NCBI GenBank assembly: GCA_001516045.1
Contig: LOEW01000196.1
Location: forward strand, 1 to 32,528
DNA: 32,528 nt
Direction of reading: 5' to 3'
From: Desulfosporosinus sp. BRH_c37
GTDB lineage: Bacteria; Bacillota; Desulfitobacteriia; Desulfitobacteriales; Desulfitobacteriaceae
Positions within the stretch are counted from its first letter, which is position 1; the number at the start of each line of letters is the position of its first letter. Shown here in pieces: positions 14,617 to 21,510 of this stretch. The translations under genes were made by a program, and so were the position numbers. The notes beneath the pieces were generated by a model. That model made no database searches and was not told where the DNA came from. It was given only the letters and a program-made list of their open reading frames with translations.

Positions 14617-15522
14617 TTATTTATTTACTACGAGCTTTGTTTTCCTGTCATCTAAATTAATCACGACTATGGCTAGAATAACAAACACTACTCCGAAAAT
14701 TTGATTTATAACCAATTGCTCTCCTAAGATAATTATGCTTAATATGACGCCTTCAATTGGTTCAAATGTGCTGATGATAGACGCTTTGGCAGCACCAATC
14801 ATTTTTATGCCTTCTGAAAGCGCGATAATTGCGATTACAGTGGGAACCAGTGCAATAAATACGATGCCTTGCCAGACAATTAGATCAATATTTAAGTTTG
14901 TTTCACCTATAGCTAAACAGTATGCTATAAATGTTAAGGCACTAAAGGTATTTGTATATGCTGCAGTAACGACTGAATTAACGTTTTTAATTTTCTTTAA
15001 TCCCAGCGCCAGTACATATGTACCATTAAATATTGCTGCTAAAATCGATAATACAATACCGATCATTTTGATATCCGAGTTCAAATCCGTGAGGATTAAT
15101 AAAATACCTCCAAAAGCCACAAAAAGAGCAACAATTTGTTTAATTGACATTTTTTCTTTTAGAACTATCAACGCAAAGAGATTAACCATGAACGGGTAAG
15201 TGTAAAAAATCATTACATGCAGTGATACAGGTATATACTTGATTGCATTGAAATATAAACTGGTTGTTAAGAAATAGATCAATCCACCAATTAAAAACAT
15301 GACTAACAATTGCTCTTTTTCAAGTCTGAAGTTTATTTCTTTTCTTTTTACAAAAATATATCCCCATAACAAAGTTGACGCAATTAGAAACCTGATGGCT
15401 AACATAAAATAGGGGGTTACCCCCATAGAAAAGAGAAGCTTGGCCACAGGTGCAGCGGCTCCAAAGCTAGCCGCCGCAATTAAGGTTATTAACGTCCCTT
15501 TTATTAACTTGGTATCTTTCAA
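14617..15522 (-). CDS. EamA/DMT-family transporter
   Basis: A 301-residue inner membrane protein with about ten membrane helices in two EamA repeats (first repeat near 10-140, second near 155-290). Helices such as LITLIAAASFGAAAPVAKLL and IIALSEGIKMIGAAKASIIS match the drug/metabolite exporter superfamily; the conserved late motif FEPIEGVILSIIILGEQL is present. The longest frame starts at 15549, but the TTG at 15522 follows AAAAGGAG by eight bases and is preferred. The 27 bases before it run into a palindromic IS200/IS605-like element, so that element may have replaced the native promoter. The substrate cannot be predicted. Confidence 0.85.
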   Translation of the reverse strand: MKDTKLIKGTLITLIAAASFGAAAPVAKLLFSMGVTPYFMLAIRFLIASTLLWGYIFVKRKEINFRLEKEQLLVMFLIGGLIYFLTTSLYFNAIKYIPVSLHVMIFYTYPFMVNLFALIVLKEKMSIKQIVALFVAFGGILLILTDLNSDIKMIGIVLSILAAIFNGTYVLALGLKKIKNVNSVVTAAYTNTFSALTFIAYCLAIGETNLNIDLIVWQGIVFIALVPTVIAIIALSEGIKMIGAAKASIISTFEPIEGVILSIIILGEQLVINQIFGVVFVILAIVVINLDDRKTKLVVNK

Positions 15523-15549
15523 CTTAATAACTCCTTTTCGATAGTTCAT

Positions 15550-15700
15550 CCAATCGTGAGACTCCCACTTCTACAAGTGGGAGTGGTCCCCTATGCTCTG
15601 CTTCGGTGACGATAGTCTCCAGTGGAGACTATCGTACTGGAGGCTTTCGTCACCGAAGTCTCGATGTTCAACTTTAGTTGAACGAGTTCACTTCAATTCC
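15550..15700. repeat. Nested palindromes, IS200/IS605-like end
   Basis: A cluster of hairpins. ACTCCCACTT-ctac-AAGTGGGAGT at 15561-15584 is perfect. CTTCGGTGACG (15601-15611) pairs with CGTCACCGAAG (15648-15658) and encloses another perfect hairpin, GATAGTCTCC-agt-GGAGACTATC (15611-15633). GTTCAACT-ttAGTTGAAC follows near 15667-15684. About 65 bases are clearly related to the right edge of the window (from 32328) and a shorter copy to 16764-16794. Subterminal hairpins of this kind are typical of IS200/IS605 ends; no transposase gene remains here. Confidence 0.6.
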
Positions 15701-16121
15701 AACTTTAATTAATAACTGGAAGGCTTAGAGAAAATACCGTCTGTTTAAGCTCGGAAATTAGTGAAAAGTGTTAAACAAGTTGTTTAGTCAGTTCGATACC
15801 CACTTAATTATTACCAGGGGCAACGTAGTTAATGTTATAACAAGACAACACTTGAATCAATACCTTGGCGGGATTTGTAAAAAGCGCATTCCTCAACCGA
15901 GCGAGTGTCATGGCCGGAGCCCTTGAGGTAAACTCCTTTTTCGAAGAACTGGATAATAAGCAGGAATTTTATAGAGTACTGTCGAAAATATAATCCAGAA
16001 AGCATCACAGGCTTTAGCCTGAAAGACAAGCAAAGGATCAGCTAGTCTATACTATATTGATAAGCCATGGGAATCTTGAAGCCTAAACTACATTTAAATG
16101 AAATGAGGGGGAGAAAAATCT
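15701..16121. other. Intergenic before the ferredoxin gene
   Basis: No confident gene. Bases 15750-15820 continue the probable IS200/IS605 remnant. A plus-strand open stretch of about 45 codons ends at 15993 and contains MAGALEVNSFFEELDNKQ from an ATG at 15910; it lacks a ribosome site and is probably the tail of a lost gene. The ferredoxin promoter should lie near 16000-16090 but is not obvious. Confidence 0.35.
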
Positions 16122-16508
16122 GTGAAAAAGTTGTCAATTAAAAAAGGCACAACCTGTATGGCATGTCTCCAATGCATGGTGGCATGTTCTGAGGTATTCT
16201 ATAAGGAAATGGATATCAACAAATCCTGCATCCAGATTACCGGAACTGAGAATGGTGGAGAACCTGTGACCTGTGACCAATGCGGAAAATGCGCAGAAGC
16301 CTGTGAATTCGGTGCCATAACCAAGAATCCCAAGGGCGTGTACATGATCAATAAGAAACTCTGCACATCCTGTGGGAAGTGCGTGGATGCTTGTCCTTAC
16401 CAACTCATCGTGAAGCCTAATGAAGCTTCAGTTGCATCGAAGTGTATTGCTTGTGGCATTTGTGCAAAGGCATGCCCCGAAGGTATGCTGGAAATCGTAG
16501 ACATCTAA
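16122..16508 (+). CDS. Ferredoxin-like protein with four [4Fe-4S] motifs
   Basis: A 128-residue iron-sulfur protein starting at GTG 16122, eight bases after GAGGGGGAG. It has sixteen cysteines in four CxxCxxCxxxC groups: Cys12/15/18/22, Cys51/54/57/61, Cys81/84/87/91 and Cys108/111/114/118. This matches electron-transfer subunits of the CooF/DmsB/HycB type, which carry electrons between a catalytic subunit and another carrier. No catalytic partner is encoded next to it, and the gene stands alone on its strand in the accessory region, so its partner is unknown. There is no signal or membrane segment; it is cytoplasmic unless exported with a partner. Confidence 0.88.
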   Translation: MKKLSIKKGTTCMACLQCMVACSEVFYKEMDINKSCIQITGTENGGEPVTCDQCGKCAEACEFGAITKNPKGVYMINKKLCTSCGKCVDACPYQLIVKPNEASVASKCIACGICAKACPEGMLEIVDI

Positions 16509-16585
16509 CAACGCACAAGGAACCATGGTAGCTCTTTTAGTAAAGGTAGTTGATTGAAAAATTATATTTAGTTAGATAATTCAAA

Positions 16586-16630
16586 ACATGAGGTTTCAGT
16601 TTATTTAGGAACTGGCTGCATGTTTTTTTT
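16586..16630 (+). terminator. Probable terminator after ferredoxin gene
   Basis: An imperfect hairpin (CATG...CAGTT with AACTG...CATG, 16587-16622) is followed directly by eight T. It lies about 80 bases after the ferredoxin stop. Confidence 0.55.
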
Positions 16631-16662
16631 TATCGCGCCTTAAGGAAACATTGAAATTGATT

Positions 16663-16745
16663 GATATATCTAGACATAATGAATAACCCTCCCGACCTTG
16701 TCAATTGCGCTATACTTGCCAGGAGGGCATTAATTAATAGTTATG
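16663..16745 (-). repeat. Third copy of the bofC leader plus five codons
   Basis: Minus-strand bases from 16745 to 16663 match the leader and first five codons (MSRYI) of the BofC-like gene at 4394, including the ribosome-site hairpin (16687-16727: CCCTCCTGGC with GTCGGGAGGG) and the following ATTAATTAATAGTT tract. After MSRYI the similarity stops and the frame closes nine codons later. It sits about 50 bases after the yebC stop, the expected native place of bofC in a yebC-bofC-ruvC-ruvA order. Confidence 0.8.
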
Positions 16746-16763
16746 TAGTTAGGGATTTAGTTA

Positions 16764-16794
16764 AGACTCCACTTATATAAGTGGGACCATGCTC
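16764..16794. repeat. Short palindromic repeat, same family as 15550
   Basis: GACTCCACTTatatAAGTGGGAccatgctcgcc matches the first hairpin and following bases of the elements at 15560 and 32330. It directly abuts the yebC stop codon and may serve as a weak terminator or be an IS200/IS605 end remnant. Confidence 0.5.
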
Positions 16795-16796
16795 GC

Positions 16797-17549
16797 CTAA
16801 AAGTCTTCATCTGCCAAAGAATCCGCCAATTCAAAATTGGAGTACACTCCTTGTGAATCCTCATGATCTTCAAGTTTATCCATCAACCGGACCAACTTCC
16901 GCGCCTGGTCTGTATCCGTTATCTCGATGGTATTTTGCGGAATCGGGCTAATCACAGCTTCTACAATAGAGATCTTTTGATCCAGAAGAGCCTGACGTAC
17001 GCTTTCCATAGCTTCAGGAGTGGTGTATACTACATACCCTTCCTCATCTATTTCAAAATCTTCAGCGCCTGCGTCTAGGGCCAACATCATTACATCATCT
17101 TCGCTTAACTTAAGTCCCTCGCGCAAGATCCTCAATTGCCCCTTTTCTTCAAACATCCAGCCGACGCTACCCGTCTCACCCATGTTTCCGCCATTTTTGG
17201 AAAAGATAAAGCGAATCTCTCCGGCAGTCCGGTTGCGGTTATCTGTTAAAATATCAATCATGATGGCAACCCCTCCAGGGCCATACCCTTCATAACGAAG
17301 CTCTTCATAAACTGTTCCTTCTGCTCCGCCAGCCCCTTTAAGAATTGCGCGTTGGATGTTCTCATTGGGCACATTTTCTGCTTTGGCGTTCTCAATGGCT
17401 ATTTTCAATCGAAAGTCGTTAACGTCCCCCCCACTGGCGCGGGAGGCAACCACCAGTTCCCTGCCCAGTTTGGTGAACATTTTTCCCTTTTGGGCATCTG
17501 CTTTACCTTTTTTATGTTTAATGTTTGCCCACTTTGAATGTCCTGACAT
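16797..17549 (-). CDS. yebC: YebC/PmpR-family translation or transcription factor
   Basis: A 250-residue protein of standard length with the family's opening [20 protein letters not shown] and the three-domain YebC fold (helical N-terminus, middle alpha/beta part with [21 protein letters not shown]-terminal part with VPQNTIEI-like [10 protein letters not shown]). Members act as transcription regulators in some bacteria and, in more recent work, as factors that relieve ribosome stalling. AAGGAGG lies eight bases before the ATG. In many Firmicutes yebC is followed by bofC-ruvC-ruvA; here only a bofC leader fragment follows. Confidence 0.96.
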   Translation of the reverse strand: MSGHSKWANIKHKKGKADAQKGKMFTKLGRELVVASRASGGDVNDFRLKIAIENAKAENVPNENIQRAILKGAGGAEGTVYEELRYEGYGPGGVAIMIDILTDNRNRTAGEIRFIFSKNGGNMGETGSVGWMFEEKGQLRILREGLKLSEDDVMMLALDAGAEDFEIDEEGYVVYTTPEAMESVRQALLDQKISIVEAVISPIPQNTIEITDTDQARKLVRLMDKLEDHEDSQGVYSNFELADSLADEDF

Positions 17550-17630
17550 GACTAAGTCCTCCTTAAGCTAATACACTATTAAGTAGTTTAGCATAGGGTA
17601 ATTTCCCTTGTAAAGCAATATAATTCGAAA

Positions 17631-17676
17631 ACTTACACTTGTAGGAGTTAATCAACTCCTACAAGTGTAAGTATAG
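17631..17676 (-). terminator. Perfect 19-bp hairpin terminator after cysK
   Basis: ACTTACACTTGTAGGAGTT (17631-17649) is perfectly complementary to 17654-17672 with a 4-base loop. On the minus strand it is followed by TTTTCG, so it fits a terminator for cysK, whose stop lies at 17739. Confidence 0.75.
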
Positions 17677-17738
17677 TTAAATATCTATCCAGGTATTGTT
17701 CAATTTTGGCTTCGCTTCGAACCTCGAATTAGTTTTGG

Positions 17739-18653
17739 TTAATGAAAAACATCTGTGCTCAAATACCGTTCTCCCGTATCCGGTGCCATGGCAACCACGT
17801 TTTTCCCCTCTCCCAAAGCTTCGGCAACCTTTAATGCGGCGCTGACCGCAGCTCCTGAAGAAATGCCAACTAAAAGCCCTTCTTCGCGTGCTAAACGCCG
17901 TGTTATCTCAAAGGCATCATCATTACTCACTTGAATAAGCTCATCCAATATAGTTTTGTTCAAAACCAAGGGAACGAACCCGGCGCCAATCCCTTGAATT
18001 TTATGCGGGCCCGCTTTTCCGCCGGAAATTACTGGAGACGAGGCGGGTTCCACTCCGATGATCTTTATTTCAGGAAGATGGGCCTTTAGAATCTCACCCA
18101 CTCCGGTGATCGTCCCTCCCGTCCCAATACCTGCGACAAAAGCATCGATACCCTGAAGCTGGTCGAGAAGTTCTAAGGCTGTGCTCCGTCGATGAGCTTC
18201 CGGGTTGGCTGAGTTTTCAAATTGCTGGGGCATAAAGTAATCTGGGTTTTCATTGAGCAAGCGTTTAGCCTCCGCAATCGCCCCATTCATTCCTTCCGCT
18301 CCAGGTGTTAACACAAATTCTGCGCCATAAGCAGCCATTAACATCCGTCGTTCAACACTCAATGTATCCGGCATGACGACAATTAAGCGATACCCACGGG
18401 CCGCTGCGATCATAGCCAGTCCGATCCCTGTGTTCCCACTGGTCGGCTCGATTATGGTTCCCCCAGGCCGAAGTGCGCCCCGTTGCTCAGCATCCTGGAT
18501 CATCCCCCAGGCAATACGGTCTTTTATGCTTCCGCCTGGATTAAACGATTCGACTTTAACATAAATATTGGCCATTCCTGATTTAACCATTCTTTGTAAA
18601 CGAACCATAGGGGTCTGCCCTATCAAGTCCATTATAGAATTAACGACCCGCAT
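17739..18653 (-). CDS. cysK: Cysteine synthase (O-acetylserine sulfhydrylase)
   Basis: A 304-residue PLP enzyme that makes cysteine from O-acetylserine and sulfide. The PLP lysine is Lys44 in NPGGSIKDRIA, the substrate loop is TSGNTG (71-76), the phosphate-binding loop is GTGGTITG (near 175-182), and GISSGAAVSAAL holds the PLP-ring serine. Length and motifs are normal for CysK. The ATG has AGGGGG eight bases upstream. It lies 118 bases after the DUF3842-type gene on the same strand and is closed by a strong terminator. No T-box or other leader was recognised. Confidence 0.95.
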   Translation of the reverse strand: MRVVNSIMDLIGQTPMVRLQRMVKSGMANIYVKVESFNPGGSIKDRIAWGMIQDAEQRGALRPGGTIIEPTSGNTGIGLAMIAAARGYRLIVVMPDTLSVERRMLMAAYGAEFVLTPGAEGMNGAIAEAKRLLNENPDYFMPQQFENSANPEAHRRSTALELLDQLQGIDAFVAGIGTGGTITGVGEILKAHLPEIKIIGVEPASSPVISGGKAGPHKIQGIGAGFVPLVLNKTILDELIQVSNDDAFEITRRLAREEGLLVGISSGAAVSAALKVAEALGEGKNVVAMAPDTGERYLSTDVFH

Positions 18654-18770
18654 ATTTAATCCCCCTATTTCTTAGCGATTTAGTATGATTTAATAGTACC
18701 AATAATTATACCCTTTGTCAAACCGATTTGTTCAAGCACAAATTATTGATTTCTATAACTGATATCCGTT

Positions 18771-19193
18771 TTACTGCGGTTGATTAAGCCTGAGTCGTTC
18801 TTCAACTTCTATCACTAGTGCTTCGATCTGGTGAGGCAGAGGGGTGCGAAGTACTCCAACCAGGAGAATATTCCCACGTTGTATAGGGAGGAGTAGCTTG
18901 TCCGCTTTACTGACAGAAATTGCCGTTGCCATTGTCGGAGTGATTTCTCCCAATAGACCATAAACCATCATAATCGAAACTGAACCGACAATCAGATCCA
19001 CCCGCTCTACATTGTAACAAATTGCGGACTCCCCTGAAGCTCCCTCAGTGGCCCCGGCGCGCATCATAGCTCCGGTTGCCAGGGCATTGGTTCCTAAAGC
19101 AAGTATATCCAACCCGGGCATTTTTTTGCGTAACTGCTCTACAATGTGTTTACCAATACCGCCACCCTGTCCATCAATGACTGCTATCCGCAT
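18771..19193 (-). CDS. DUF3842-family protein
   Basis: A 140-residue protein from the ATG at 19193, chosen because AGGAGGG lies just upstream; the longer frame to 19253 runs back into hypE. It starts MRIAVIDGQGGGIGKHIVEQ, a Gly-rich nucleotide-binding-like loop, and has the conserved ATEGASGESAICYNV and GEITPTMATAISVSKADKL segments of DUF3842, a family of unknown function common in Clostridia. It follows hypE by 19 bases and so probably belongs to the hyp operon. The Rossmann-like start suggests nucleotide binding; nothing more can be said. Confidence 0.8.
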   Translation of the reverse strand: MRIAVIDGQGGGIGKHIVEQLRKKMPGLDILALGTNALATGAMMRAGATEGASGESAICYNVERVDLIVGSVSIMMVYGLLGEITPTMATAISVSKADKLLLPIQRGNILLVGVLRTPLPHQIEALVIEVEERLRLNQPQ

Positions 19194-19212
19194 AATGCCC
19201 TCCTGATTCTTT

Positions 19213-20205
19213 TTAACAAATACGAGGAAGGTGTTCACCTTCAAGCATGCCAACGATTCGTTTTCCTCCGAGAGGGGTTTCTAAGAGAACGAGCCCAGGC
19301 TTTCCTTCTTGAACATGCCCGATTCGAGCAGCCTCGCGCCCCAAAGGGTGTCTTTGCATGTTCAGAAGAACCTCATCCGCCACTTCCGGGGCCACGATAA
19401 CCAATACTTTCCCTTCGTTCGCCAAGTAAAGGGGCTCAAGACCTAACATCTCACATGCCCCTTCGACACTGGGAGAAAGGGGAAATTGTTCTTCTACTAA
19501 GAGCATACTAACTCCAGCTTGCCCAGCTAATTCATTGAGTGTTGTCGCTACGCCCCCACGGGTAGGGTCTCTCATACATTTAACTCCTGGCCTATAAAAG
19601 GCGTCGATTAGTTCATTTAAAGGCGCACAATCACTTACTACCGGCGTTTGAAATTCAAGCCCTTCTCGCTCAGATAAAATCGCAATTCCATGATCCCCAA
19701 TCGTTCCGCTTATGAGGATCTCGTCACCTGGTCGAATCTGCTCTGGTCCAACTAAACGATCTGTAATATACCCAATCCCAGTCGTGTTTATGAAAATTTT
19801 ATCCGCACTCCCGCGTTCCACAACTTTCGTATCCCCACAGACAATCGCCACACCTGCTTCAGTGGCTGTCTCAGCAACACTTACAATAATCCGTTCCAAA
19901 TCCTCCATTGGTAAGCCTTCTTCTAAGATAAGTGCCAGCGTCAAAAACTTGGGGATTGCTCCACTAACAGCCAGGTCGTTGACCGTACCACATACGGCAA
20001 GCTTGCCGATATTTCCTCCGCGAAAAAACAAGGGTGAAACCACGAAAGAATCAGTTGTTATAGCAAGCTGCTCTTGTCCCGGTAACAAAGAAGCATCATT
20101 CATCTGATCTAGGTAAGGGTTTCCCAGGTGTTTCTGAAAAAGGGTTTTAATTAATTCATGGCTGAGTCGCCCACCACTTCCATGGGCCAACATAATGCGT
20201 TCCAT
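19213..20205 (-). CDS. hypE: [NiFe]-hydrogenase maturation protein HypE
   Basis: A 330-residue protein. With HypF it dehydrates a carbamoyl group on its C-terminal cysteine to a thiocyanate that supplies the cyanide ligands of the active-site iron. The C-terminus ends PRIC, so the acceptor cysteine is present. AIR-synthase-like motifs are clear: AHGSGGRLSHELI, ITTDSFVVSPLFF, VCGTVNDLAVSGA, IVCGDTKVVERG and MRDPTRGGVATTLNE. The start is the ATG overlapping the hypD stop (TAATG); GAGGAG lies upstream in hypD. The longer frame to 20247 is inside hypD and unlikely. Confidence 0.97.
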   Translation of the reverse strand: MERIMLAHGSGGRLSHELIKTLFQKHLGNPYLDQMNDASLLPGQEQLAITTDSFVVSPLFFRGGNIGKLAVCGTVNDLAVSGAIPKFLTLALILEEGLPMEDLERIIVSVAETATEAGVAIVCGDTKVVERGSADKIFINTTGIGYITDRLVGPEQIRPGDEILISGTIGDHGIAILSEREGLEFQTPVVSDCAPLNELIDAFYRPGVKCMRDPTRGGVATTLNELAGQAGVSMLLVEEQFPLSPSVEGACEMLGLEPLYLANEGKVLVIVAPEVADEVLLNMQRHPLGREAARIGHVQEGKPGLVLLETPLGGKRIVGMLEGEHLPRIC

Positions 20206-21302
20206 TAATCCACACTCCTCTGTGAGTATCTGTGATAAGCCGCACAAGACCCTTCAGTAGAAACCATACACGGTCCCACAGGCTTCATCGGAGTACAACG
20301 TTTGCCGAACATTGGACATTGGTTCGGATAAATCAGTCCTTTTAAGACATCTCCGCAACGACAACCTGGTGTTTCTGGTGAACGGAACACGGGCAACACA
20401 AATTTTCGTGCTGCATCCCAGGCACCGTATTCTTCACGTATACCCAAGCCACTTTGGCGGATCAATCCTATGCCTCGCCAAGACGCATCGACTGGCTCAA
20501 AAACCCGTTCAACAACCCTTTTAGCATGGGGATTTCCCGCTGCTTTGGCGACACGTTTATACTGAATTTCAATTTCCGAGCGCCCCTCGGCACGTTGACG
20601 TAGGAGCATCAGAATCGCTTCCAAAATATCCAGGGCTTCAAACCCGGTTACCACGCCTGGTTTACCATACTCTTTAGCCATAAATTCGATCGGTTCAATT
20701 CCGATAATGGCACACACATGTCCCGGATCCAGGAAGGCATCGACAACCAGTTCATCGTCCTCCGCCAACAATCTTAAGACTGGGGGAACAACCTTGTGCA
20801 TGGATAACACGCTATAATTCGCAATTTCTTCATGCTTAGCTGTTTCTAAACTCACGGCTACCGTGGGGATCGTCGTTTCAAACCCGATTCCCAGAAAAGC
20901 GACCTCTTTGTCCGGGTTTTTGCGTGCTAAATCTAAAGCATCTTGGGTTGAATAAACAATTCGAACGTCCGCCCCTTCTGCTCTTAAAACCTGTAAGGTT
21001 TTCTCTGTCCCAGGCACTCGAATCATGTCTCCAAAGGTTGCCGTGATGACATTTGGTTGGGCAGCCAAGAAAAGATAACGGTCAATATCACTGCTATCTG
21101 TCACACATACCGGACAACCCGGTCCCGAAATTAAGCGGATACTGGGCGGCAATAACTCTCGAAGAGCATTTTTAGCGATAGCTACAGTATGCGTTCCACA
21201 AACTTCCATGATTGTAAACGGACTCTGGGCTAAGGCCTGAATCTCCTTGAGGAGGACACCAGCCTTGGCGATTAACTCGTTACTCCCCTTCTTCATAAGC
21301 AT
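20205..21302 (-). CDS. hypD: [NiFe]-hydrogenase maturation protein HypD
   Basis: A 365-residue iron-sulfur protein that, with HypC, forms the scaffold on which Fe(CN)2CO is assembled. It shows MEVCGTHT, SGPGCPVCVT, the GFEAL region and the C-terminal [4Fe-4S] cysteines (CRCGDVLKG, CPMFGKRC, GPCMVSTEGSCAAYHRY). The ATG follows GGAGG by six bases and lies 23 bases inside the end of hypC, indicating coupling. The stop overlaps the hypE start by one base. Confidence 0.97.
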   Translation of the reverse strand: MLMKKGSNELIAKAGVLLKEIQALAQSPFTIMEVCGTHTVAIAKNALRELLPPSIRLISGPGCPVCVTDSSDIDRYLFLAAQPNVITATFGDMIRVPGTEKTLQVLRAEGADVRIVYSTQDALDLARKNPDKEVAFLGIGFETTIPTVAVSLETAKHEEIANYSVLSMHKVVPPVLRLLAEDDELVVDAFLDPGHVCAIIGIEPIEFMAKEYGKPGVVTGFEALDILEAILMLLRQRAEGRSEIEIQYKRVAKAAGNPHAKRVVERVFEPVDASWRGIGLIRQSGLGIREEYGAWDAARKFVLPVFRSPETPGCRCGDVLKGLIYPNQCPMFGKRCTPMKPVGPCMVSTEGSCAAYHRYSQRSVD

Positions 21303-21510
21303 TAGCTACCTCCAACAACAATTCTTCCGTTTCTCTGGCACTTTCGTCATCAATAATGCTAATGGCAAACCCAGCATGAACCAACACGTATTCGCCAATC
21401 CCAACCTCCGGGACCAAGTCGATACTGACTAGACGTTCATTCCCCATCATATCTACTTGGGCAATCGATCCCTCTATCGTAACAATTCTAGCAGGAATGG
21501 CTAAACACAT
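21280..21510 (-). CDS. hypC: [NiFe]-hydrogenase maturation chaperone HypC
   Basis: A 76-residue chaperone with the invariant N-terminus MCLAIPARIV; Cys2 (exposed after Met removal) binds the iron centre and the large-subunit precursor. The core has the usual ...IAQVDMMGNERLVSIDLVP and GEYVLVHAGFAIS segments. The ATG follows the hypF stop directly (TAAATG) with GAGGTG just upstream, and the gene overlaps hypD by 23 bases. Confidence 0.97.
   Translation of the reverse strand: MCLAIPARIVTIEGSIAQVDMMGNERLVSIDLVPEVGIGEYVLVHAGFAISIIDDESARETEELLLEVANAYEEGE

Noticed and set aside
15910..15993. Small ORF of 27 codons before the ferredoxin gene
   Set aside because: No ribosome site and no recognisable family; probably a leftover of a lost gene.
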